Origin: a virus
DNA: 64,000 nt
Virus record (IMG/VR): IMGVR_UViG_3300020401_000016
Coordinates: 1-64,000 of that record
Direction: 5' to 3' (one strand)
Part shown: positions 42,705 through 50,738 of the stretch, piece after piece
Layout: each line of letters starts with the position of its first letter
Position numbering within the stretch: position 1 is the stretch's first letter
Position numbers and translations under genes: made by a program
The notes under the pieces: generated by a model
What the model was told of the DNA's origin: nothing
Database searches by the model: none
The model's input: only the letters and a program-made list of their open reading frames with translations

Positions 42705-43670
42705 ATGGCAAGTTTAAAGTCGTTATTAGCAACTAAATCAGACGCATTTGCAACGCCTGAGCAAGAACAGAACTTGGAAAAAGGTAGAATTTATACTTAC
42801 AATCCAGGAACTAACTACTCAAGACTATGGTGTTGTTTTTGTTTCCATCCTGAAGAATCAGGAATTGCAGTCGTAGACATTTGGGGTGCTGGTGGATCAG
42901 GCGCAGAAATGTGTTGTTGTGGTTTTGGACTAGCAGGTAACTCAGGCGCATACACTAGAAGAACAGTAGTAATGGCGGCAGGAGATTACATTGAAGGTCG
43001 TGTTGGAATTGCTTGTGGTAACTCAGACTCATTATGTTTTAGAGGATGTTCAGAAGCAACCTGTGTAAGATATTGTATATCAGGAATTTGTACGTGTACT
43101 TGTACGGAAGGTGGAAGAGGAGGAATTTCTTTCTGTTCTACAAACTCATCATTTTATTGTTGTTACAGAGCAAACGGTTTCTGTTATACTAGAACAGATA
43201 ACGATAACTGCGGAATAATTTGTAACAAGTGTAATGGTTCTTTCGAAGGAAGATCATTTAATGGTGATATTAACTGTCCAAGTAGACTTTCATGTGTAAG
43301 TGCATTTGGATGTTATCCAACTTGTATTTGTATGTTTAACTACCACATACCTACTCCGTATGGACAGTTTTCATTATGTGGTAACAAACCGGTTTTTGCA
43401 AACGAAAACAGAACTCAGTCAGCAGATTGGTCAGGTCAAGGTAGACACCAACACGTTGCAACACTAGGATCTGGTAGATGGCCAACAGGAGGAATTCCAT
43501 TCTCAACTTGTTGGGGTAAATCAGGTGCTTGTAACTGTTACAACAATGAAGGTTGTGTACCAGTTATGCCTTATGGAACTGGCGGTATGGGACCTTTCCC
43601 ATGTCCAGGTGTAAGGGATCACGCAACAAGAGGCGGACACGGAACTGTTAGAATTAAATTTATAAGGTAA
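42705..43670 (+). CDS. Cysteine-rich structural protein, copy 1
   Basis: 321 residues with about 32 Cys (10 %). After an N-terminal helix (LLATKSD...EQEQNLEKGRIYTY) comes WCCFCFHP, then the strand VDIWGAGGSGAEMCCCG, which resembles the Gly-rich beta domain at the tips of many phage fibres. Cys clusters fill the middle (GICTCTCTEGG, YCCYRANGFC, CGIICNKC). The C-terminus PCPGVRDHATRGGHGTVRIKF is common to all three copies. Roles could be disulfide-hardened adhesin or metal binder. Family unknown to me; AAAGGA precedes the ATG. Confidence 0.65.
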   Translation: MASLKSLLATKSDAFATPEQEQNLEKGRIYTYNPGTNYSRLWCCFCFHPEESGIAVVDIWGAGGSGAEMCCCGFGLAGNSGAYTRRTVVMAAGDYIEGRVGIACGNSDSLCFRGCSEATCVRYCISGICTCTCTEGGRGGISFCSTNSSFYCCYRANGFCYTRTDNDNCGIICNKCNGSFEGRSFNGDINCPSRLSCVSAFGCYPTCICMFNYHIPTPYGQFSLCGNKPVFANENRTQSADWSGQGRHQHVATLGSGRWPTGGIPFSTCWGKSGACNCYNNEGCVPVMPYGTGGMGPFPCPGVRDHATRGGHGTVRIKFIR

Positions 43671-43680
43671 GGATAACGAT

Positions 43681-44712
43681 ATGGCAAGTTTAACAACACT
43701 ACTAAAAAACAAATACTCGTTTTTCGTTGGTAACGAGCAAAACCTTGAAAGAGGTGAAATATATTCTTACTATCCAGGTAACCACTACACGAACTTTAGA
43801 TGTCACGTGTGTTGGGTTCCACCAAGAGCAGGTTGTGCCAGAATAGAAATTTGGGGTGCAGGCGGTTCAGGTGCAGAGATGTGCTGTTGTGGTGGAGGAT
43901 TACCAGGAAACCCAGGTGCATATTCAACAAAATGTATAAGAATTGAACAAGCAGATATTGATGCTGGAACAACTTTTGTATGTGGTGTAATTGGTTTTAG
44001 TTGTGGTAACGCAAGTGATTTATGTCACAGAGGAAGATCAGAGCCAACACAAATTTGTTGGTTTGGTAACAATGGCGCAGATGGTTGTATGTGTGCTCAA
44101 GGTGGTAAAGGTGGATACTCTTATTGTTCAACTGGAACATCATTGTACTGTTGTTTTGTAGCAGGCGGATTCTGCGGAAACAGAGTAGGTAACGATGGTT
44201 GTGGAGTTGTATGTAATTACAAAGGTGCCGCTGATACTGATTGGTGTGCTCAAGCATATGGTGGAGACCTTAACTGTTATGGTGGTTTCTCTTGTGCAAG
44301 ATTTGAAAGATGTCAACCAAACTGTAACTGCGGTAAGATAATGATTTTAAGAATACCAGCAGGTATGTGGTCAGAATGTGGTGGAGAGATTCATTACACA
44401 GTTGACCAAAATGGTAGAAGATACAGACACTCAGGTGCAGGTGGACACCACGGTGCAACTCACCCATTAAACTTAATGGGAAGAAATCCAACACAAGGAG
44501 CGGCTTACACTGCTTGTTGGACAGGAAATACTAGTTGTGGATGTTATGAATGGAATGGTTGTACAGCATTTATGCCAGCAGGTATTCCAGGACAAGGACC
44601 AACACCATGTGATGGTGTAAGAGATCACGCACACAGAGGTGGACATGGTATGATTAGAATAAGATTTATAGCGGATGTGGATGAAGATCCAACATACCCA
44701 GAATACCAATAG
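43681..44712 (+). CDS. Cysteine-rich structural protein, copy 2
   Basis: 343 residues, about 31 Cys. The same architecture as copy 1: NLERGEIYSYYPG, IEIWGAGGSGAEMCCCG, LYCCFVAGGFC, GCGVVCN, then a His-rich stretch (RHSGAGGHHGATH, about 255-267) not in the other copies, and CDGVRDHAHRGGHGMIRIRF. An acidic tail (DVDEDPTYPEYQ) is added. It begins 10 bases after copy 1. The copies have diverged strongly outside the Cys framework, so the duplication is old or under selection for variation. Confidence 0.65.
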   Translation: MASLTTLLKNKYSFFVGNEQNLERGEIYSYYPGNHYTNFRCHVCWVPPRAGCARIEIWGAGGSGAEMCCCGGGLPGNPGAYSTKCIRIEQADIDAGTTFVCGVIGFSCGNASDLCHRGRSEPTQICWFGNNGADGCMCAQGGKGGYSYCSTGTSLYCCFVAGGFCGNRVGNDGCGVVCNYKGAADTDWCAQAYGGDLNCYGGFSCARFERCQPNCNCGKIMILRIPAGMWSECGGEIHYTVDQNGRRYRHSGAGGHHGATHPLNLMGRNPTQGAAYTACWTGNTSCGCYEWNGCTAFMPAGIPGQGPTPCDGVRDHAHRGGHGMIRIRFIADVDEDPTYPEYQ

Positions 44713-44727
44713 GAGTAAATAAAGTAT

Positions 44728-45696
44728 ATGGCAACACTTAAAGGACTTTTAATACAGAGAAATACTGCTGTACCTCAGGAAGAAAACCTAGAAAAAGGTT
44801 ATATCTGGTCATGGACTCCTGGTTCAGATTTTACAAACTTTTGTAACGGTATATGTTGGACTGCTCCATCAAACGGCGCCGCACTAATTGAGATTTGGGG
44901 TGCTGGTGGATCTGGTTCAAGAATGTGTTGTTGTGGTGACGGATTACCAGGAAATGCTGGTGCATACGTTAAAAAATCTATTCAAGTAGAACAAGGTGAC
45001 ACAGTAACTGGTTGTACAGGTATGCCATGTTACGCTCACCCATTATGTTTTTCAGGCTGTTCAAATGCAACAGGAGTTTGTATTGTAACAGCATCAAGCG
45101 GCGACTTATGTATGTGTGCTGAAGGTGGAAGAGGTGGTACTTCTTTCTGTAACCCAAACACACACTCAATATACTGTTGTTTCAGAGCAAACGGTTTCTG
45201 CGGTACAAGATGTAACGAAAACTATTGTGGAGTGATTTGTAATCACTGCTCAGGAGGCTGGTGTGCATTTGGTTACGGCGGAGATGTATGTTGCTGTGGA
45301 CAAGTTGGTTGTGTAAGTTTCTTTGGATGTTATCCGCATTGTAAATGTCAATTCCAAAGACACGTACCAACTCCAGCAGGATTATTTGCAGAAGAAGGCG
45401 CATTGATTACTTTCCAAACTGAGTCGGATGGAACTCCGATGTCACAATGGTCAGGTAACCAATTATTCCAGTTTTATGCGGCACTAAACTCAACTTCAAG
45501 AGCACCTAGAATGGGTACTCCAAACAGTTATTGTTGGAGATCAGATAGGTCTTGTGGTTGTTATGAATCTCAAGGTTGTTCAAACTACCTTCCAGTAGGA
45601 ACAGGTGGTATTGGACCTAATGCTTGTCCGGATGTTAGAGATCACGGTATAAGAGGTGGATTCGGTGGCGTAAGAATCAAGTTTTTAGCAGATTAA
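44728..45696 (+). CDS. Cysteine-rich structural protein, copy 3
   Basis: 322 residues, about 33 Cys. Shared framework: NLEKGYIWSWTPG, IEIWGAGGSGSRMCCCG, IYCCFRANGFCG, GVICNHC, GCYPHCKC (like GCYPTCIC of copy 1), and CPDVRDHGIRGGFGGVRIKF. It is closer to copy 1 than to copy 2 in the middle. It starts 15 bases after copy 2, with an AGGAG site. It completes a three-gene tandem array. Confidence 0.65.
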   Translation: MATLKGLLIQRNTAVPQEENLEKGYIWSWTPGSDFTNFCNGICWTAPSNGAALIEIWGAGGSGSRMCCCGDGLPGNAGAYVKKSIQVEQGDTVTGCTGMPCYAHPLCFSGCSNATGVCIVTASSGDLCMCAEGGRGGTSFCNPNTHSIYCCFRANGFCGTRCNENYCGVICNHCSGGWCAFGYGGDVCCCGQVGCVSFFGCYPHCKCQFQRHVPTPAGLFAEEGALITFQTESDGTPMSQWSGNQLFQFYAALNSTSRAPRMGTPNSYCWRSDRSCGCYESQGCSNYLPVGTGGIGPNACPDVRDHGIRGGFGGVRIKFLAD

Positions 45697-45707
45697 TAAC
45701 GAAATCC

Positions 45708-45715
45708 GCTAAATA
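45708..45715 (+). promoter_or_regulatory. Late-promoter-like box GCTAAATA
   Basis: Start expected near 45721, 23 bases before ATG 45744. It may also supply the downstream GT9-carbamoyltransferase genes by read-through, since no closer late box is seen. Confidence 0.55.
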
Positions 45716-45743
45716 GAAGTATTAAAATATAGGAGCAAAACAA

Positions 45744-46391
45744 ATGGCAATTACAGTAAACTTTGACATACCAATGCCAAACGAGCCATATGTGAACGAC
45801 TTTAGCGATGGCAACACGCAATCGGCTACATACAAGGGTCCAAGATACTGGAAAGTAGAAAAATCGGATTCCGATGGAACGATTGGTGCCGTAATTGCTG
45901 ATGGCGACACAGAAGCAGAGTTGGATAATGGTATACCAGCAAGAGAAGGAACTTCCTTCCACGTAATAGATGCACAACAAAATCCATTACAAGCGTCGTA
46001 CATTACAGGATTCTATGAAACAGGTGATGTTGCAGACTACGAAGAAGACATCGGAACAACTGATGCAGAAGGAAATGCAGAAACATGGACGTATTATTGG
46101 AACGATAATACAGGATGTATATCTCAAATATACTTACATGGTACATTGAAGTTTGATGGTACAAACTACACAGGTCCTGATTTCAGAGCTCATGCAATAG
46201 CGGAAGATTCTTTTAACAGCACATTTGCTAATCAAAAAGCAATCATCCAAGCAGAAATTGACAGCGGTAATCACCCTGCAGAAAAAGTAACAGAACTTAA
46301 CGCCTACATTACATGGTTGGATAATGCACCAACAAAATATGCAGGTGTAAAACACTGGAAAATCCCTTTTCCAGCATTCCCAGAACTTTAA
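45744..46391 (+). CDS. Conserved hypothetical protein, probably virion-associated
   Basis: 215 residues, acidic, beginning AITVNFDIPMPNEPYVNDFSDG, with WTYYWNDNTGCISQIYLHGTLKFDG (about 111-135) and a helical C-terminal region (NQKAIIQAEIDSGNHPAEKVTELNAYITWLD). No family is recognised. It has an own late-type box and a ribosome-binding site (AGGAG). It stands between the Cys-rich cluster and the glycan cassette, so it could belong functionally to either. Confidence 0.55.
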   Translation: MAITVNFDIPMPNEPYVNDFSDGNTQSATYKGPRYWKVEKSDSDGTIGAVIADGDTEAELDNGIPAREGTSFHVIDAQQNPLQASYITGFYETGDVADYEEDIGTTDAEGNAETWTYYWNDNTGCISQIYLHGTLKFDGTNYTGPDFRAHAIAEDSFNSTFANQKAIIQAEIDSGNHPAEKVTELNAYITWLDNAPTKYAGVKHWKIPFPAFPEL

Positions 46392-46404
46392 GATCCAAGA
46401 ATCA

Positions 46405-46445
46405 TTCATGTAACTGTGTGTTATCGATACATACAGTTACATGAA
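46405..46445 (+). promoter_or_regulatory. 17-bp hairpin that includes the start codon of the first GT9 gene
   Basis: TTCATGTAACTGTGTGT (46405-46421) pairs with ACATACAGTTACATGAA (46429-46445), with one G-T pair and a 7-base loop TATCGAT. The ATG at 46441-46443 lies in the 3' arm. There is no T-run. It could block translation of the cassette, mark an RNase cut, or attenuate transcription. Confidence 0.65.
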
Positions 46446-47394
46446 CACTCAAACTGAAAGATCCAAAGCAATATTTCTAAACGGTGGCATAGGAAGAATT
46501 CTATGTGCAATTCCGGCAATAGAAAAATATCAAAAAGAATCAGGTGACGAAGATTTTATCGTTGTCATCGAAGGAAAATGTAACATATTAGATGGGCATC
46601 CAACATTGGATAGTAAAGCCTACGATATGTATCACAAAAATTTATTCCATACACACATTAAAAAGAGAGATATTATAAGTCCTGAACCTTATAGAGTATA
46701 CGAATATTTTTCTCAACAATGTAACTTATCTCAAGCATTTGATATTATATTAAATGACAAAGGTATTAGAGAGTTAGATAAACCTAAACTTTATCTTTCT
46801 AAAGAAGAAAAATTAAAAGCAACAGAAATTTTAAAAGAATGCAAAGAAAAAATTAAAGCAGACAAGTATGTTATATTTCAACCTTTTGGAAGAGCAATAA
46901 AACAAATAGATTCTAGTTTTGTTGATCCAAGTAACAGAAGTATTGAGTACACAAATTTTAAGAATATTATTAGAAAATTACACAAAGAAAAGGTTGGTGT
47001 AATTGTTATGAGCGATTTTGGGATAGAACTTAAAAAAGAAAATTTTGAAATGGACGTCGCACAACCTGAAAATATAGATTTAAGAATATGGGCGGCAATT
47101 ATTGAACAAGTTGATCATTTTATTGGTTGTGATTCTGTTGGACAACACTTTGCTTACAGTTTAGGAACTCCGTCAACAGTAATAACAGGAGCAACATTTC
47201 CAGAAAACACAACATATCCAGATAAAGAAGGTGTAAACATTGTTGATCTTGGACAAAATGATAGACAGTATGACCCTATTAGAATTACTTTCGACGAAAG
47301 AATTAGTCGAGTTAATGAAAACCTAATGTTTATGACTCCAGAAATAGAAGACTATGTTATAGACACAATAATGGGAAGGCAAACCGATGAGTAA
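46441..47394 (+). CDS. GT9-like (heptosyltransferase-type) glycosyltransferase A
   Basis: 317 residues, GT-B fold. N-terminal KAIFLNGGIGRILCAIPAIEKY (9-30) is the GT9 'GD-x-x-x-t-P-a' region. C-terminal domain: YVIFQPFGRA (about 141), VIVMSDFG, and IEQVDHFIGCDSVGQHFAYSLGTPSTVITGATFPENTTYP (about 221-260), matching the GT9 donor block (D-S-x-x-x-H-x-A-x-x-L-G-x-P-x-x-x-x-x-G). GT9 enzymes mainly transfer heptose from ADP-heptose. About 46 % of positions look shared with the gene at 49194 by eye. It overlaps the next gene by 8 bases. The acceptor is unknown; start codon lies in a hairpin. Confidence 0.75.
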   Translation: MNTQTERSKAIFLNGGIGRILCAIPAIEKYQKESGDEDFIVVIEGKCNILDGHPTLDSKAYDMYHKNLFHTHIKKRDIISPEPYRVYEYFSQQCNLSQAFDIILNDKGIRELDKPKLYLSKEEKLKATEILKECKEKIKADKYVIFQPFGRAIKQIDSSFVDPSNRSIEYTNFKNIIRKLHKEKVGVIVMSDFGIELKKENFEMDVAQPENIDLRIWAAIIEQVDHFIGCDSVGQHFAYSLGTPSTVITGATFPENTTYPDKEGVNIVDLGQNDRQYDPIRITFDERISRVNENLMFMTPEIEDYVIDTIMGRQTDE

Positions 47395-49201
47395 GAAAAC
47401 AGGATACATAGCCGCAATAGCCAGAGGACACAATTCCGGTGTATGTTTGTTAAAAGATGGTAAAATAGTTTTTTCTATTGAAGAAGAAAGATTGAGTCGA
47501 GTAAAATACGATGGTGGTCCATATGCTTCAATGGTAAAAATATTAGAATACACAGATAAAATTGATTATCTAGTTATTGCACATACTCAGTCATTGAAAG
47601 ATAGAAGCACAGGTAGAGTAGATTATAATGGTGATGATGTTTACACAGGACTAGCAAGAAAATTAGGATTAATAGATAAGAGAGGCACAGCAAAATCTCC
47701 AGATCATCCACAAGTAATTGACCTTTCACATATACACCACAAACTACACGCCGCTTTGGCTTTTTATAGATCAGGTTGGGACGATGCCGCGGCACTTATT
47801 GTTGACGGTGCTGGAACTTTTATTCCTGCAACTCACAGTGCAGGTCATCAGATGACTGTGTTTGAAACAGAAACAATTTTTGATTGTGCTTATCCTAACG
47901 ATTTTATAACAAAATATAAACACTATGGAACAAGTGAAAATTGTCAGTGTGCATATATTCCTGCCTATCCATCAGATTCGATGGGTGAACCAGGAAGTAC
48001 ACATGAAGCAGTTTTTTCTGACAGAGCAGGAATAGTAAAAGTTTATGAAGCAGTTACACAATACTGCGGATTTAGTGCCATTGAAGCAGGTAAAACAATG
48101 GGACTATTTCCTTATGGAAAACCAAATAAAGAAATTCCTGAACTGTTTGTACACAATGGTAAAGGAACTTTAAGTAATAGAAACTTGATAATTCCAACTT
48201 ATCCTAATGCGGCTCTTGTAAATTATGACAATTATCATGCATTGGAAGAAAAATTACAAGTAGACCAAAAAGACTTAACGGAACTTCAAAGTAGAAGAGA
48301 TCTGGCTTACGCTTGTCAAACTGATACACAAGAAGAAGTGCGAAAATTAATCTACAAAGCAGTTGAAATGACAGGCAAGAAAAAAGTTGTAATATCAGGC
48401 GGATATGGACTGAATTGTGTTGCAAATTATTATTACCTAGATACTTTACGCAAAGATGGTATAGAGATATATGTAGAGCCAGTTTCAAATGATGCCGGAA
48501 CGGCTATGGGAGCGGCTTTATTGTACTATTATTCATTGTCACAAAGCACAGATAAAGACACAACTAAAACATTATACCTAGGTCCTAAATATGACCTTTC
48601 AAACAATGACATAATGAAATACAATGACGAAGACGGCATTGAAGTTGTAGATTCTACAGATGAAGAAATTGCAAAACTGTTGACTGAAAAAAATATTGTT
48701 GCTTTATGGCAAGGTCAATCGGAAAACGGCCCTAGAGCATTAGGTAATAGAAGTTTATTATTTGATCCACGTTTTAAAGATGGTAAAGATTATGTTAATA
48801 GAGTAAAAAGAAGAGAATACTTTAGACCTTTTGCTGGATCTATACTGCATGAATACACACATGAATGGTTTGATTTGCGTGGCATGGAGGAAACTCCACA
48901 CATGATGTATGCAGTAAATTGTAAACCAGGTGTTGAAGAAAAAATACCTAGCATTATACACGTAGATGGAACTTGTAGGATTCAAAGTGTTAAAAAAGAA
49001 GACAATGAATTGTACTATAGATTAATTAAAAAGTTCCATGAAATGACAGAATGTCCTATTGTGTTTAACACTTCTTTCAATTTAGGTGGTGAACCTTTAG
49101 TGGAAACTCTTGATGATGCAGTTAGAACTTTACAAAATTCAGATATAGAATATCTATACTTGATTGAATATGGTAAATTAGTGAAGGTGAAAAATGGATA
49201 G
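47387..49201 (+). CDS. Carbamoyltransferase (NodU/TobZ/CmcH family)
   Basis: 604 residues, full family length. It transfers the carbamoyl group of carbamoyl phosphate, by way of carbamoyl-AMP, to a hydroxyl of a sugar or antibiotic. N-terminal Kae1-like domain: GYIAAIARGHNSGVCLLKDGKIVFSIEEERLSR (6-38) and the metal-site His117/His121 in HIHHKLHAALAFYRSG, DDAAALIVDGAG (132-143). C-terminal YrdC-like domain: SENGPRALGNRSLLFDPR (445-462), REYFRPFAGSIL and CPIVFNTSFNLGGEPLV (556-572). All motifs are intact. It overlaps both neighbouring GT9 genes by 8 bases, so the three are translated together and probably build one glycan. Confidence 0.9.
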   Translation: MSKKTGYIAAIARGHNSGVCLLKDGKIVFSIEEERLSRVKYDGGPYASMVKILEYTDKIDYLVIAHTQSLKDRSTGRVDYNGDDVYTGLARKLGLIDKRGTAKSPDHPQVIDLSHIHHKLHAALAFYRSGWDDAAALIVDGAGTFIPATHSAGHQMTVFETETIFDCAYPNDFITKYKHYGTSENCQCAYIPAYPSDSMGEPGSTHEAVFSDRAGIVKVYEAVTQYCGFSAIEAGKTMGLFPYGKPNKEIPELFVHNGKGTLSNRNLIIPTYPNAALVNYDNYHALEEKLQVDQKDLTELQSRRDLAYACQTDTQEEVRKLIYKAVEMTGKKKVVISGGYGLNCVANYYYLDTLRKDGIEIYVEPVSNDAGTAMGAALLYYYSLSQSTDKDTTKTLYLGPKYDLSNNDIMKYNDEDGIEVVDSTDEEIAKLLTEKNIVALWQGQSENGPRALGNRSLLFDPRFKDGKDYVNRVKRREYFRPFAGSILHEYTHEWFDLRGMEETPHMMYAVNCKPGVEEKIPSIIHVDGTCRIQSVKKEDNELYYRLIKKFHEMTECPIVFNTSFNLGGEPLVETLDDAVRTLQNSDIEYLYLIEYGKLVKVKNG

Positions 49202-50150
49202 ACAAAGTGCTTTTTTTATGAATGGTGGTGCTGGTAGGCATATTAGTTCCATACCCGCTTTAGAATTATATGCTAAAGAAAATCCTGATGATGATTTTAT
49301 AATTGTTTGTGAAGGTGGAACAGATGCGTACAAAGGTCATCCTTTATTACATTTTAGAGCATATGACAATTGGCACAAAAACTTATTTCAAGATTTATTA
49401 AAAGATAGAAACCTTATTTCTCCTGAACCATACAGAGTATGGGAATACTACAATCAAAAATGCAGTCTGGCGGAAGCATATGACATTGCAATTAATAAAA
49501 AAGGTCTTCGTAAATTACCTAAACCAAGGATATATCTTTCTAAAGAAGAAATTTTAATGGCAAGACAGATGATAGGTGAAGTAAAAGAAAAAACAAAGAA
49601 AAATAAAATTGTTTTAATACAGCCTTTTGGCAGAGGTGCTGAGAAAAAATCAGAATCTGAAGTTGTTGATTTGACAGGTAGAAGCATAGAGTTGAAAAAC
49701 TTATGGGCTATAATAAAAAAATTAAGCAAAGATTACGGTGTAATGGTGATGAGTGAGTTTGGTTTAGAATTTAAAACGCATGGCGGAATAAATCAACCCG
49801 TTGCACTGCCTTTACAGACACACATAAGAATATGGGCCGCATTAATCAAGCAGGTAGAACATTTTGTTGGGTGTGATTCAGTAGGGCAACACATTGCATA
49901 TTCATTTGATAAAACTATGACAGTGCTAATAGGCAGTACTTTCCCAATTAATACGTCTTTTCCAGACAATGACAAAGTAGACATCATTGATTTAGGCAAA
50001 GATAGCCGTATATACAGTCCTATACGTATTACACAGGACGAATATTCCGACCGTCTAAATGAAGGAATCATGGAAATGGACGAAAATCAAGAGCAAAAAG
50101 TGGTCAATTCCGTGAAGTTCATGATCAAGCACAAACACAAAAAAAAGTAG
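49194..50150 (+). CDS. GT9-like (heptosyltransferase-type) glycosyltransferase B
   Basis: 318 residues, paralogue of the gene at 46441: SAFFMNGGAGRHISSIPALELYAKENPDDDFIIVCEGG (5-42), KGHPLLHFRAYDNWHKNLF, SPEPYRVWEYYNQKCSLAEAYDI, VLIQPFGRG (about 140) and VEHFVGCDSVGQHIAYSFDKTMTVLIGSTFPINTSFP (about 222-258). The conserved donor-site Gly-Pro pair of glycosyltransferase A (LGTP) is SFDKT here, so donor use may differ. Ends in a Lys-rich tail (KHKHKKK). With two GT9 enzymes and one carbamoyltransferase, an at least two-sugar carbamoylated product is plausible. Confidence 0.75.
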   Translation: MDRQSAFFMNGGAGRHISSIPALELYAKENPDDDFIIVCEGGTDAYKGHPLLHFRAYDNWHKNLFQDLLKDRNLISPEPYRVWEYYNQKCSLAEAYDIAINKKGLRKLPKPRIYLSKEEILMARQMIGEVKEKTKKNKIVLIQPFGRGAEKKSESEVVDLTGRSIELKNLWAIIKKLSKDYGVMVMSEFGLEFKTHGGINQPVALPLQTHIRIWAALIKQVEHFVGCDSVGQHIAYSFDKTMTVLIGSTFPINTSFPDNDKVDIIDLGKDSRIYSPIRITQDEYSDRLNEGIMEMDENQEQKVVNSVKFMIKHKHKKK

Positions 50151-50172
50151 TTTTTCAATTCCTATAAAAATA

Positions 50173-50180
50173 GGTAAATA
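50173..50180 (+). promoter_or_regulatory. Late-promoter-like box GGTAAATA
   Basis: Start expected near 50186, 20 bases before ATG 50206. A small CCTAT/ATAGG hairpin (50161-50174) touches it. Weakest match in the set. Confidence 0.4.
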
Positions 50181-50205
50181 CACGTAAAAGAAGTAGATTA
50201 CACTT

Positions 50206-50703
50206 ATGTTTGACGTATCAAGACTATTTGGCAAGGGAATTAGAAACACATTATTGTTGAAGAATGGACTTCAATTGTCCTATAACGGCCCATATGTGGT
50301 TGTTGGAACTGACACAGTAATGGATCAATTCCATGTAAACACATTTTGCACAGCAGAATATACAATGTCTGTGGATTATGATACAAATAACAAAGAGATT
50401 ATCAAAGTATTAGTAAGTGCTACACCATCTAACAGTTCTGTAACTGTTTACGGTAGAAGTAATATGGGCAATGATTTAGTGAATATTACAAGCACTGTAA
50501 ACAATTCATATGTAAGAATTGTATTAAATCCAGCACAAAAAACTCCAACTACTACATACGCAGGAGCCAAAGTTATTTTTAGTGCAACTTATTTTCAAAC
50601 ACAGAATGCCTTACAAGGTGGAGCGGCAGAACTTATTAATTCAGGCAACAACTATGACAACACAAATGTAAACAGTGGACAAGGTGGAGGAAGTGGTTAT
50701 TAA
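50206..50703 (+). CDS. Beta-rich structural protein
   Basis: 165 residues: FDVSRLFGKGIRNTLLLKNGLQLSYNGPYVVVGTDTVMDQFHVNTFCTAEYTMSVDYDTNNKEIIKVLVSA, then a Gly/Asn-rich tail (NVNSGQGGGSGY). It is a type found near fibre genes in marine T4-like phages. The Gly-rich flexible end may connect to another subunit. Function is not known. Confidence 0.55.
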   Translation: MFDVSRLFGKGIRNTLLLKNGLQLSYNGPYVVVGTDTVMDQFHVNTFCTAEYTMSVDYDTNNKEIIKVLVSATPSNSSVTVYGRSNMGNDLVNITSTVNNSYVRIVLNPAQKTPTTTYAGAKVIFSATYFQTQNALQGGAAELINSGNNYDNTNVNSGQGGGSGY

Positions 50704-50721
50704 AATTGCAAAATAAATTTT

Positions 50722-50729
50722 AATAAATA
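50722..50729 (+). promoter_or_regulatory. Late-promoter-like box AATAAATA
   Basis: Start expected near 50735, only 4 bases before ATG 50739; nearly leaderless. Confidence 0.5.
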
Positions 50730-50738
50730 TAGAAAAAG

